DNA of 64,000 bases. Origin: Occallatibacter savannae. GTDB taxonomy: Bacteria > Acidobacteriota > Terriglobia > Terriglobales > Acidobacteriaceae. Of this stretch, positions 42,665 through 51,628 are shown piece after piece (the first letter of the stretch is position 1; the number at the start of each line of letters is the position of its first letter). Made by a program: the position numbers and the translations under genes. Where the stretch lies: positions 333,016 to 397,015 of the forward strand of contig NZ_QFFY01000002.1 of NCBI RefSeq assembly GCF_003131205.1, in the 5' to 3' direction. The notes under the pieces were generated by a model that did no database searches, was not told where the DNA came from, and was given only the letters and a program-made list of their open reading frames with translations.

Positions 42665-44533
42665 TCATTGAACCGTAGCGTACACCGAAGTTTCCCACTT
42701 TGTCCCGGCAGTGTTCACCGCGTAGAAGTCGAATTTGTGTTTCCCGGAGGAGAGTGAGAGTGACGCAGATTCCGTCAAGCTCGATGTTTCTGAATACTTC
42801 TTCACTCCGTCCACCCAGATTTCCATTCGGGCGAGCGTTCCACTGATCGCCGCCGAAGCGGTGGCTTGAACGGGTGAACTGACTGTGGAGTTGTTGGCCG
42901 GGCTGCACACGTGAACTCCCGGTGAAGACGGAGCAGTGCAGGAGACGCCACCTACGTTGAAGCTAAAGTTGTATCTCTGAAGGTGATTGTCCACATCTCC
43001 TGCGTAGAATGTGGCTTGGTGAGTCCCGGCGCCAAATGAACCGCTCCAATTGAAGTAGGCGTGTTGATCCCAAGTGTGTTGCTGCTCCTGCACCTTCTTA
43101 CCATCCACCCAGAGTTCAACCTTGCGCAGCTTGCCGTAGGAATTCACCGAAGTGCTGAAAAGTGTCTTCCCATTCAGTGGAGTTCCCGGAGAACACACTC
43201 TGAAACCACTTCCGGAGCGAGGATAGGCACACGGTCCGAACCAGCCGCTACTGGTTGAGTTGATTTCGCTGAGGAAATGGGAAGGCTGGTCCTGCGGAGG
43301 GCTTCCGTAGTTTGAACTCTGATTCAGTGCCACGTCGGGCTTTAGCAAGCTGTTGCCAAACAGTCCAACCACAGGCATTGAGACTTCGGGGTACTTGGCT
43401 GGCATTTGCACTGCTTGTTCGGTGAATTGACCAGCGTTCGCTGTGGCCAGTAGTAGGAGCACGTATGACGCACTATAGGTGGAATTGGATGCGACCGCTG
43501 CTAGGTCCATGCGACCATCGCCGTTGAAGTCACCCAAGATGTATTGTGAAGTGTATTGGTCAGTGCTGTCACTTCCAGCGCCGACAGGATAGCTTCCAGA
43601 CAACGATTGGAAGTAGCTAGCGAAGGTTCTGGATGTCGTTCCATAGAACACGCCAAGCTGCTGGCTTGTGCCGAACCCATTCAACGAGAAGAAGTCTGAC
43701 CTGCCGTCGCTGTTCAGGTCGCCAGCGCCGATCATGAACGGCCCATGTGATTGTGTGTACGGAACTGTGTCTGTGAACGTGAAATCGCCGTTGCCGTAGA
43801 GGACATGGACATGGGTGTTCTGGTTTGTGCCTTCACTGTCCAGCGTGTACTCTGTCGCGATTAGATCAGCCTTGCCATCAGCGTCGAAATCCCCCACATA
43901 GACTTGGAAATCTGGTTCAGGCATCGGCCCCGAGAGAACCAAATGCGGACTTCTGAAACCGCCCGCCCCATCGCCTTCCATCGCGTACAACGCCGTCACC
44001 CCTTCACCGCTGAATTGTCCCGGCAGTAGAGTCCAAGCGATCAGGTCGATCTTCCCGTCCCGATTCAGATCAGCACCAGTAGCCCCTCCCGATTGGAAAA
44101 TCCAGCCCGAGGGCAAGCCAACGGTTGAAATCTTCGGTGCTTGGAGACTTCCGTCGCCATTCCCAGCAAAGAATGCCACTTGGGCGGTGTTGCTCAGAAC
44201 CACGACTACATCAGCTTTCCCATCGCCGTTGAAATCGCCCGTGACGATTGGCTCCGTTCCAATCAGCGATTTCGCGGGAACCGAATAATGAACGGGAGCT
44301 TTGAACGTGCCATCTCCATTGTTGATCGAGACATTGAATCCCGGTGCGGACTGTCCGTCGTCTCCGACGAGGTCATCAAACCCATCATTATTGAGGTCAA
44401 CCGCGTACAAATTCGCGGGAGTCTGGGCATCCGTACTGGTTTTCGGTGTTAAAGTGGCGGAACTCTGGGCTGTTGCTATGCAGGTAGCAGCCGCAGCACA
44501 GAGTGCGAGGTGGGTACATGTGCGGGCAGTCAT
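42665..44533 (-). CDS. Secreted VCBS/FG-GAP repeat protein with Ig-like C-terminus
   Basis: 622 residues with a signal peptide (THLALCAAAATCIATAQS). At least six FG-GAP/VCBS blades with calcium-type loops: DLNNDGFDDLV, DFNGDGKADVVVV, DLNRDGKIDLIAW, DFDADGKADLIA, DLNSDGRSDF, DFNGDGRMDLAAV. These form a beta-propeller. The C-terminal 170 residues contain two Ig-like modules with the C..G..VCSP.N.. motif. Such proteins are abundant in acidobacterial secretomes; adhesion or polymer binding is likely but not shown. Confidence 0.85.
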   Translation of the reverse strand: MTARTCTHLALCAAAATCIATAQSSATLTPKTSTDAQTPANLYAVDLNNDGFDDLVGDDGQSAPGFNVSINNGDGTFKAPVHYSVPAKSLIGTEPIVTGDFNGDGKADVVVVLSNTAQVAFFAGNGDGSLQAPKISTVGLPSGWIFQSGGATGADLNRDGKIDLIAWTLLPGQFSGEGVTALYAMEGDGAGGFRSPHLVLSGPMPEPDFQVYVGDFDADGKADLIATEYTLDSEGTNQNTHVHVLYGNGDFTFTDTVPYTQSHGPFMIGAGDLNSDGRSDFFSLNGFGTSQQLGVFYGTTSRTFASYFQSLSGSYPVGAGSDSTDQYTSQYILGDFNGDGRMDLAAVASNSTYSASYVLLLLATANAGQFTEQAVQMPAKYPEVSMPVVGLFGNSLLKPDVALNQSSNYGSPPQDQPSHFLSEINSTSSGWFGPCAYPRSGSGFRVCSPGTPLNGKTLFSTSVNSYGKLRKVELWVDGKKVQEQQHTWDQHAYFNWSGSFGAGTHQATFYAGDVDNHLQRYNFSFNVGGVSCTAPSSPGVHVCSPANNSTVSSPVQATASAAISGTLARMEIWVDGVKKYSETSSLTESASLSLSSGKHKFDFYAVNTAGTKWETSVYATVQ

Positions 44534-44738
44534 AGCCCCTCCAGAGCGTCTGCGGCGACCAGACAGACGTTCTCACGATTTCGAGTCGAGAAAGGGCATC
44601 CGTGGTTGCTTTAACAAAATGTTGCCAACTGGCTCAGCGCGGGGCTTTGTTGCCCATCAGGCATTAGGCGCAACCTGTTAAGTCCATTCGAGGATTCACA
44701 GACTCTGCGGAAACAATTCAGATTCCGCCGTGATCCCC

Positions 44739-45191
44739 TCAAGGTCGTATTCGGGAGCCTGAGAGGTCGAATGAACGCGGCGTACTGTTGGGTCTTCCCG
44801 GTTCGAATGACGATGCCGTACCAGTACCGCGGAGCGAATCGCCCCTCAATTCAATTGACATGATCAACTCGGTACGACCGACGTATTTGTGGGAGTCTCG
44901 ATCAGCCGATGTTTCGATGAGCTTTGCTTTGAAGTTCCCGTTTTGCGCGGACCATGCCCCAACTAAATTGCTATCGCTGTAATGAGCATTACCTGAATCC
45001 GGATTTGACTGGATGACCGTGCCGTCAGCATGGAAGATGAACAGATGATACGGATACGGCGCTGCGGGAATGTTTACGTACCACGCGCCCACAATCGCTG
45101 GCTGTTCGGGCACGCGAAAACAGCCCTGTAAACAAATGGCTGCTGCGGCTATAAGAAGCGGTGCGGCGACGGTGTGATCCCTTGGCATCAT
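44739..45191 (-). CDS. Putative lipoprotein
   Basis: 150 residues. Signal peptide with a lipobox-like LLIAAAAICLQGC. The mature part begins FRVPEQPAIVGAWYVNIPAAPYPYHLFIFHADGTVIQSNPDSG and resembles lipocalin-like 'cost of expression' domains (GTW.....F..DGT). The last 20 residues could be affected by a frameshift, since another frame stays open there; not resolved. Confidence 0.55.
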   Translation of the reverse strand: MMPRDHTVAAPLLIAAAAICLQGCFRVPEQPAIVGAWYVNIPAAPYPYHLFIFHADGTVIQSNPDSGNAHYSDSNLVGAWSAQNGNFKAKLIETSADRDSHKYVGRTELIMSIELRGDSLRGTGTASSFEPGRPNSTPRSFDLSGSRIRP

Positions 45192-45396
45192 AGGCTCTCA
45201 CTCAGAGAATGCTTGTTTGTACCGACCATCCGGAGAGGCATCCCTTTGCGATGAAGGAGTGCGGAGCCTTCATGCACTTTCAGCGCAGCGCCGAATACTC
45301 AGCGGCTTCCGATGACGCGACAGCGAAGACCCTATGTCACCGGGGGACCTGAGTCGAGCATGATTACTCGACTCAGGTTCTCATGTGATCAGGGTG

Positions 45397-46163
45397 TTAG
45401 GACTTGTGGAACGTGACTGACATCGTTGAAGGCGACGGTGCTGGCGTGATATCTGTTTCCTTTACTGTTTTGCCATCGCTACTCAATACAAAAGTATTCT
45501 CGCGGGCGACCTTGCCGTCAATGCTGTAAGTCACTTTGAGAGTCCGAGGCCCATCCTGCTTCACGCTCATTGTCCGGCCAGCCGATGTGGTCGTTGGAGT
45601 GCCGTCGAGCTTACAGGTAATCGGCTTCTCGTTTCTTTGAAATCAACACTGTCTCCTTTGACTTCAATGGTGAGCACACCATTGTCTTGCGATTCAGTGA
45701 AGGAAGTCTCCTTCCAAACTCCGGAGAAACCCGGACCTCCAGAAAGCCGCTTGGAAGTGGTCGTAAGCGTGTACGGGCTTCCGTCAGGCGGCGTGATGTC
45801 GATGGTTCGGCTTAGCTTCTTTCCATCTGGGGATAGCTCGATCTTGATCTTGTTGATCTGCTTGCCGTCACGGGTATTTTCGACCTCGTAACCAGAACCA
45901 GATTTGCTGCAAGTGGTGATAACACCGTTATCCGGAGCGTTGGGTTTACCGTCGCAGACTACCTTAGGACCAGCCTTGCCGCCGCGAGTGACAGTGAAGC
46001 CGCTGTCATCCGCAGCCACCGAAACAGTCGGACCATCGTATTTGAGCGTGGAGCGATCCAACTTCCAAGAGCCGTTCCACGGGTTCTGCTGTGCAACGCA
46101 GGGGAGAGCGAATGCGGCGAACGTCGCAAGAGCACACAGGCTTGTTCTACACATTTTGGTCAT
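45397..46163 (-). pseudogene. Exported protein gene with single-base frameshift
   Basis: ATG 46163 starts MTKMCRTSLCALATFAAFALPCVA, a signal peptide, and NPWNGSWKLDRSTLKYDGPTV. The frame is good until FKETRS near 45628, then becomes nonsense and stops at 45567. The neighbouring frame continues ITCKLDGTPTTTSAGRTMSVKQDGPRTLKVTYSIDGKVAREN... to TAA at 45397-45399. The junction reads ACGAGAAGCCG where ACGGAGAAGCCG would restore ETEKPITCK, so one G is missing. The intact product would be about 255 residues. Confidence 0.7.
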
Positions 46164-46509
46164 GGTTCTCCTCGATAGGCAGAGTTGTGGGCTTGCTTTC
46201 GGGGGAGGGTGAACGTGTACCACTAGGCGAAGTAGAGTGTCAACGAGAAACAGTTCTCTGTGAACAAAAAATCGTGATCCAGCTTCTGCTGAAACTATTC
46301 AGTCTGACAGCAAGTTGGGTTTACCGAGTGCTGGAGTTGTCTTGCGAAGATGCGGTGATCACGGGAGAGGAAGCCATCTGAAACGACTTGTGCTCCGCTC
46401 GAGAGGAGGAGGTATACTGCCGCAAAGATTGAGCTACGGAAGGAAAGACCGCGCCAGACTCTAGTGGCCGTTTCGGCCCGGAGCCGAGGTAGCATTCGGA
46501 GGACAGTCA
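46164..46509. other. 346-base region without a supported gene
   Basis: Upstream of the ASCH remnant. The minus-strand ORF 46295..46510 has no ribosome site and no recognisable sequence. Nothing else seen. Confidence 0.5.
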
Positions 46510-46767
46510 ATGATGCAAACCATCACAACCACCATTGAACGCCAATGGTTCAGCCAGATTGTCTCGCGAGAAAAGAAGCTTGAATATCGAGAAGACAAGC
46601 CCGATTGCCGAAAGCGCCTGATCGGCATCGACGTGCCATTCCACCTGAAGTTGATCAACGGGATGCGGAAGGATCGCCGCGTCTCTCGGTCACTGTGCTG
46701 AAGATCAGGAGGAGACAAGGCAACTTCGAATTGCACTTGGTCGCGCGATGTGCCACCCATAGGCGCA
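46510..46767 (+). pseudogene. ASCH-domain protein remnant
   Basis: MMQTITTTIERQWFSQIVSREKKLEYREDKPDCRKRLIGIDVPFHLKLINGMRKD is the first part of an ASCH-type domain (the E-R-W-F-x-I and K-x-x-E-Y-R-x-x-K-P pattern). The frame is then lost near 46670; the next frame carries LSVTVLKIRRRQGNFELHL, the expected continuation, and then degenerates into the 3' end of the GIY-YIG gene on the other strand. ASCH proteins bind RNA or modified nucleotides. Confidence 0.6.
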
Positions 46768-47292
46768 TTATCCTTTTCGTCGCTTCATTCCCCTCTTGTA
46801 CCGACGTTCGAAGAATAATGTACCGGGTTCGTAGTCCTTCACGCTTCCAGCACTTATCGAGAGCCGTTTCTTCTTGGTATTGAATTGCAGCAGTGGCCCC
46901 GCTGCTCGGATTAGCAGCGACTCAATCTCCCGTTCGTGCTTCTTATCTTTGACTACATAGAATGAGAAATATTTGAGTTCAAGTTCTTGAGCTTTCTTTC
47001 GCGCCCCGAGCCTCTGAAAAATATCCCCTCGTCCGATATAACGGGCGTAGCTCATTGAATCGTGCGCGATATACACGCCCATTCGAGGAATATTCTGTTC
47101 CTTCAGGTAGCGACGAACATTCGGAAGAGCTTCAAATGGCAGTTTTTCACCCAAGGCCAAAAACAGTCGTTGCGTTAACTCGGGTCGTCCCCGACCGGGT
47201 TTTAGCTTTCCGTACCCCACAGTCCACTGCGAATCGGAGAATACATTCTTGGCCGCGATAGTTTTGACCGACTTCTTCTTGACTCGCTTCAC
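46768..47292 (-). CDS. GIY-YIG-like nuclease domain protein
   Basis: 174 residues, basic. GIY-YIG core: MGVYIAHDSMSYARYIGRGDIFQRL gives GVY and YIG with the conserved Arg after YIG-x-G; the metal-binding Glu is likely in EREIESLLIRAAGPLLQFN. N-terminal part Lys-rich. Encoded divergently from the truncated methyltransferase, 26 bases from its first ATG. It could be a free-standing nuclease subunit or DNA-repair-type protein. Confidence 0.75.
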   Translation of the reverse strand: MKRVKKKSVKTIAAKNVFSDSQWTVGYGKLKPGRGRPELTQRLFLALGEKLPFEALPNVRRYLKEQNIPRMGVYIAHDSMSYARYIGRGDIFQRLGARKKAQELELKYFSFYVVKDKKHEREIESLLIRAAGPLLQFNTKKKRLSISAGSVKDYEPGTLFFERRYKRGMKRRKG

Positions 47293-47318
47293 GTCTGTCC
47301 CCTCTTGCCCGATATGAC

Positions 47319-49577
47319 ATGAACCACTTCATGGCGCGGCTCATCTTTTGCTTCTTCGCTGAAGACACTGGCATTTTCAATAACGACCTATTCACCAAGA
47401 CTGTTGAGCAGATGAGCGACAGGGACTCATCGAACACTCATGAGGTAATTCAGACACTCTTCCTTGCCATGAATACCCGAGCCGAAGACAGAGATGCAGC
47501 CAACATCCCGCGGTGGGCTGTCGGCTTTCCATATGTGAATGGCGGATTGTTCTCCGGCAATCTCGAAGTTCCCCGGTTCAGCAAAATCGCACGTTCTTAC
47601 CTACTCCACATCGGCAATCTGGATTGGCAGAAAATCAACCCGGACATCTTCGGCTCGATGATTCAGGCCATAGCTGAGGACGCTGACGAAGACGACCGGC
47701 ACCAACTTGGAATGCACTATACGAGCGTGCCGAACATCCTCAAGGTGCTCAATCCGCTCTTCCTCGATGACCTGAGAGCAAAGCTGGAGGAGGCTGGCGA
47801 CAATCCACGAATGCTCTTGAACCTGCGGAATCGCATGGCTCGAATCCGTGTGTTTGACCCGGCTTGCGGCTCAGGCAATTTCCTCGTCATTGCATACAAA
47901 GAGATGCGAGCCATAGAAGCAAAAATCAACCGGAGGCGTGGCGAACCTGAACGCCGCTCTGCAATCCCCAAGACAAATTTCCGTGGTATCGAGATTCGCG
48001 ACTTCCCCGCTGAGGTTGCACGCCTCGCACTGGTCATCGCCGAGTATCAATGTGATGTGCTCTATCGTGGACACAAATTGGCACTGGCAGAATTTCTTCC
48101 GCTCGACAAGCAGAATTGGATTACTTGCGGGAACGCGCTGCGGCTTGACTGGCTAAGCATCTGTCCCCCAACTGGGACGGGCGTGAAATTGCAATCAGAT
48201 GATCTCTTCAGTACGCCCTTAGAACAGGCGCAGATTGATTTCGAAAATGAGGGAGGTGAAACCTACATTTGCGGAAACCCGCCCTACAGAGGCAGTAAGT
48301 GGCAGACCGACGCGCAGAAAGATGACCTAGCACATGCATGGCAACTGCATGGGCAGTTGGCAAAGACAACGGACTTCGTATCAGGGTGGATTGCACGCTA
48401 TTTTGACTATGCTGATTCGGAGCCCAACTCTGTTGCGTCCTTCGTGATGACTAACAGCATCTGCCAAGGACAACAAGCTTCCGAGATTTGGCCGGTCGCG
48501 TGGCAACGCGGAATCGAGATTCAGTTCGCTCATACGTCATTCAAGTGGAGCAATCTCGCCAGTCACAATGCTGGCGTGACAGTCATTATTGTCGGGCTCG
48601 GCAAGAAGTCGTCAAAGCCTAAGAGGCTCTATAGTGATGACCTTGTTCGCGACTGCACCCTCATCGGACCGTACTTGGTACCAAACCGCAATGATGTCGT
48701 TCAGAAGTGCAACTCGCCATTGTCCGGGCAATCTCAAATGCTGTTCGGCAACATGCCCCGAGATGGGGGGCATCTGTTCTTGGATGCCGATGAGGCCAAT
48801 GAACTCCGCAAAGACGAACAGACAGATCTGTATGTACGGCGATTTGTCGGTTCAGAGGAACTCATTAATGGGCTGCAACGATATTGCTTGTGGATACCTG
48901 AAGAGAAAGCAGAAGCCGCGTCACAAAACGAGTTCATTGCTAAACGCCTAGAGTTGGTATCTGCCAACCGACTGAAATCGAACGCAGAATCGACACGGCA
49001 GTTTGCGCCGCGTCCATATAGGTTCGTGCAAATTGGAGGCGTGGCGAAAGACCATGCAATTCTGGTACCCGGTGTTAGTTCTGAGAATCGAGAATACCTG
49101 CCTTGCGACTTTTTGTCTGCTGATTACATCGCGTCCAATAAGTGCTTTGCGCTTTACGACGCCCCTGTCTGGAACATCGCGTTGATTGCCTCACGTCTTC
49201 ACTGGGTCTGGATAGCCACAGTCTGTGTACGTCTGGAGATGCGGTTTTCGTATTCCAACACACTGGGTTGGAATACATTCCCAGTTCCCGCCTTGACGGA
49301 CAAGAACAAGCGTGACCTCACGCGGTGTGCCGAAGAAATTCTCTTGGCTCGAGAGGCACACTTCCCGGCGACCATCGCTGACCTGTATGACCCGGAGAAC
49401 ATGCCCGAGAACTTACGCCACGCACATGAGCGTAATGATGAAGTGCTGGAACGCATCTATATCGGTCGCCGGTTTAAGAACGATACCGAACGGATTGAGA
49501 AGTTGTTCGAACTCTATACGAGGATGACCTCAACTGAACAACCCGCCAAAAGGGGGAGGAGTAAAGCACGCGCATGA
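47319..49577 (+). CDS. DNA adenine-type methyltransferase (MmeI/type IIG-like), N-terminally truncated
   Basis: 752 residues. AdoMet motif I FDPACGSGNFLVIAY; catalytic motif IV ICGNPPYRGSKW (N-P-P-Y, as in N6-adenine enzymes); a target-recognition region follows, with a C-terminal SRLHWVWIATVCVRLEMRFSYS...FPVPALT segment typical of MmeI/ISP-like enzymes. The ORF begins inside what is normally mid-protein (MNHFMARLIFCFFAEDTGIF). The frame continues upstream as LARYD, resembling homologues, and then meets a TGA at 47280, so about 150-170 N-terminal residues are missing. Overlaps the helicase gene by ATGA. Confidence 0.85.
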   Translation: MNHFMARLIFCFFAEDTGIFNNDLFTKTVEQMSDRDSSNTHEVIQTLFLAMNTRAEDRDAANIPRWAVGFPYVNGGLFSGNLEVPRFSKIARSYLLHIGNLDWQKINPDIFGSMIQAIAEDADEDDRHQLGMHYTSVPNILKVLNPLFLDDLRAKLEEAGDNPRMLLNLRNRMARIRVFDPACGSGNFLVIAYKEMRAIEAKINRRRGEPERRSAIPKTNFRGIEIRDFPAEVARLALVIAEYQCDVLYRGHKLALAEFLPLDKQNWITCGNALRLDWLSICPPTGTGVKLQSDDLFSTPLEQAQIDFENEGGETYICGNPPYRGSKWQTDAQKDDLAHAWQLHGQLAKTTDFVSGWIARYFDYADSEPNSVASFVMTNSICQGQQASEIWPVAWQRGIEIQFAHTSFKWSNLASHNAGVTVIIVGLGKKSSKPKRLYSDDLVRDCTLIGPYLVPNRNDVVQKCNSPLSGQSQMLFGNMPRDGGHLFLDADEANELRKDEQTDLYVRRFVGSEELINGLQRYCLWIPEEKAEAASQNEFIAKRLELVSANRLKSNAESTRQFAPRPYRFVQIGGVAKDHAILVPGVSSENREYLPCDFLSADYIASNKCFALYDAPVWNIALIASRLHWVWIATVCVRLEMRFSYSNTLGWNTFPVPALTDKNKRDLTRCAEEILLAREAHFPATIADLYDPENMPENLRHAHERNDEVLERIYIGRRFKNDTERIEKLFELYTRMTSTEQPAKRGRSKARA

Positions 49578-51628
49578 CGACCGAGGCGAAGACGATACCC
49601 ACCGTATCTGTTTCTTATGCTCGAAACGGCTCTTCGATGAGGGCGAATGCTCTCGGCATGAGGCCAATGCAGGAGCGCGTCTATGAGAAGCGGGGAGAGC
49701 AGTACCTGATAATCAAGTCCCCTCCAGCCTCAGGCAAGAGCCGTGCCCTCATGTTTGTCGCGCTGGATAAACTCCAGCACCAAGGCATCAAACAAGCCAT
49801 CATTGTGGTGCCGGAACGCTCCATCGGAGCGAGTTTCAATGATGAGCCGCTTTCGCAGTTCGGCTTTTGGGCGGATTGGCATGTTGAGCCCAAGTGGAAC
49901 CTGTGCAATGCCCCCGGTAGTGAAAACGGTGGCAAGGTCAAGGCTGTTGGGGCGTTTCTTGAGAGCACGGATAAGATTCTGGTCTGCACGCACGCAACCT
50001 TCCGCTTCGCTGTGGAACAGTACGGCGTCGAGAAATTTGATGACCGCCTGATAGCCGTCGATGAGTTCCATCATGTTTCCGTCAACGACGAGAACATCCT
50101 CGGCTCATATTTGGGCGAGTTCATCGCGAGGAACCGTGTCCACATCGTCGCGATGACTGGTTCATACTTCCGTGGTGATGCTGAGGCTATTCTCTCCCCG
50201 TTTGACGAGAACAAATTCGATACCGTCACGTACACCTACTATGAGCAGTTGAACGGCTACGAGTACCTAAAGCAACTCGACATGGGCTACTACTTCTACA
50301 GTGGCTCGTACGCCGACGAAATTCTGAGCGTGCTTGACACGTCCGAGAAAACAATTGTCCACATTCCCAATGTGAATTCACGGGAGAGCACGAAGGACAA
50401 AATCAAGGAAGTTGACCACATCATCGGGGCAATGGGCGAGTGGCAGGGCATCGACCCGGCGACAGGCTTTCAGCTTGTGAAGATCCCGAGCGGGAAAGTT
50501 CTGCGAATTGCCGACCTAGTAGACGATGACCCCGGCAAACGAGACCGCGTCGTGAACGCTTTAAAAGACCCCACCCAAAAGTATAACCGTGCCCACGTAG
50601 ACATCATCATCGCTCTCGGGATGGCAAAAGAAGGCTTCGACTGGATTTGGTGTGAGCACGCTTTGACGGTTGGCTATCGCTCCAGCCTGACGGAGATTGT
50701 GCAAATCATCGGGCGTGTAACCCGCGATGCCGAAGGAAAGACTCGCGCCCGGTTCACCAATTTGATAGCGGAACCCGATGCTTCGGAAGAGGCTGTTACC
50801 GAGGCCGTCAATGACACTTTGAAGGCTATCGCTGCCAGTTTGTTGATGGAACAGGTTCTTGCACCACGCTTCGAGTTTCGTCCGAAGAATCCAGAGAACA
50901 AGCCTACCCCCGGCTATTCATACGGGGAGGGCGGCTACAACGCGGACAAATGCAACATCGGCGTCAACCAACAAACGGGCGCGATTCAGATTGAAATCAA
51001 AGGGCTGGCGATGCCCCAAACGACTGAAGCCACTCGCATCTGTCGAGAAGACTTGAACGAAGTGATAGCAGCGTTTGTACAGGACAAGACGGCCATCGAG
51101 CGTGGGATGTTTGACGAAGAGCTAGTGCCGGAAGAGCTAACACAGACGCGGATGGGGAAGATTGTCAAAGAGAAGTATCCCGAACTTAACGCCGAAGACC
51201 AAGAGGCCGTTCGCCAGCACGCGATTGCCGCTCTAAACTTCACACAACAGGGGAAGCTTTATTCCGGTGGTAGCGGCGAGGAACCGAAGGCCAACACGGC
51301 ATTGATTGACGGCGTGAGATTGTTTGCGATGGATGTCCGCGAACTCGACATTGACCTGATCGACCGCATCAATCCGTTCGGTGAGGCTTACGCCATCTTG
51401 GCTAAGACCATGAATGAGGAGAGCCTGAAGCATGTGGCAGCGGCAATCTCGGCCAAGCGAACCGCCCTGACGCCGGAGGAAGCGAAGGCACTCGCAGTGC
51501 GTGCGCTGAAGTTCAAGAAGGAACACGGGCGTGTCCCCTCAGCCACATCCCAAGACCCTTGGGAGAGGAAGATGGCGGAAGGTGCTGCGGCATTCCTCCG
51601 CTTCGACAAGGAGGGTCGCTATGCCTGA
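49574..51628 (+). CDS. SF2 DEAD/DEAH-box helicase of a restriction-like operon
   Basis: 684 residues. Helicase motifs: Walker A IIKSPPASGKSRALMF, motif II LIAVDEFHHV, motif III IVAMTGSYFRGD, and motif VI IVQIIGRVTRDAEGKTR (Q-x-x-G-R-x-x-R). The C-terminal 250 residues are a helical region of unknown role. Start ATG 49574 overlaps the methyltransferase stop, and its stop overlaps the next start by eight bases. Gene order methyltransferase-helicase-GIY-YIG nuclease suggests DNA translocation in a restriction or anti-phage system. Confidence 0.88.
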   Translation: MTTEAKTIPTVSVSYARNGSSMRANALGMRPMQERVYEKRGEQYLIIKSPPASGKSRALMFVALDKLQHQGIKQAIIVVPERSIGASFNDEPLSQFGFWADWHVEPKWNLCNAPGSENGGKVKAVGAFLESTDKILVCTHATFRFAVEQYGVEKFDDRLIAVDEFHHVSVNDENILGSYLGEFIARNRVHIVAMTGSYFRGDAEAILSPFDENKFDTVTYTYYEQLNGYEYLKQLDMGYYFYSGSYADEILSVLDTSEKTIVHIPNVNSRESTKDKIKEVDHIIGAMGEWQGIDPATGFQLVKIPSGKVLRIADLVDDDPGKRDRVVNALKDPTQKYNRAHVDIIIALGMAKEGFDWIWCEHALTVGYRSSLTEIVQIIGRVTRDAEGKTRARFTNLIAEPDASEEAVTEAVNDTLKAIAASLLMEQVLAPRFEFRPKNPENKPTPGYSYGEGGYNADKCNIGVNQQTGAIQIEIKGLAMPQTTEATRICREDLNEVIAAFVQDKTAIERGMFDEELVPEELTQTRMGKIVKEKYPELNAEDQEAVRQHAIAALNFTQQGKLYSGGSGEEPKANTALIDGVRLFAMDVRELDIDLIDRINPFGEAYAILAKTMNEESLKHVAAAISAKRTALTPEEAKALAVRALKFKKEHGRVPSATSQDPWERKMAEGAAAFLRFDKEGRYA

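Noticed and set aside
46295-46510. 71-codon minus-strand ORF
   Set aside because: No ribosome site, no homology-like pattern, and it abuts the ASCH remnant's start on the other strand.
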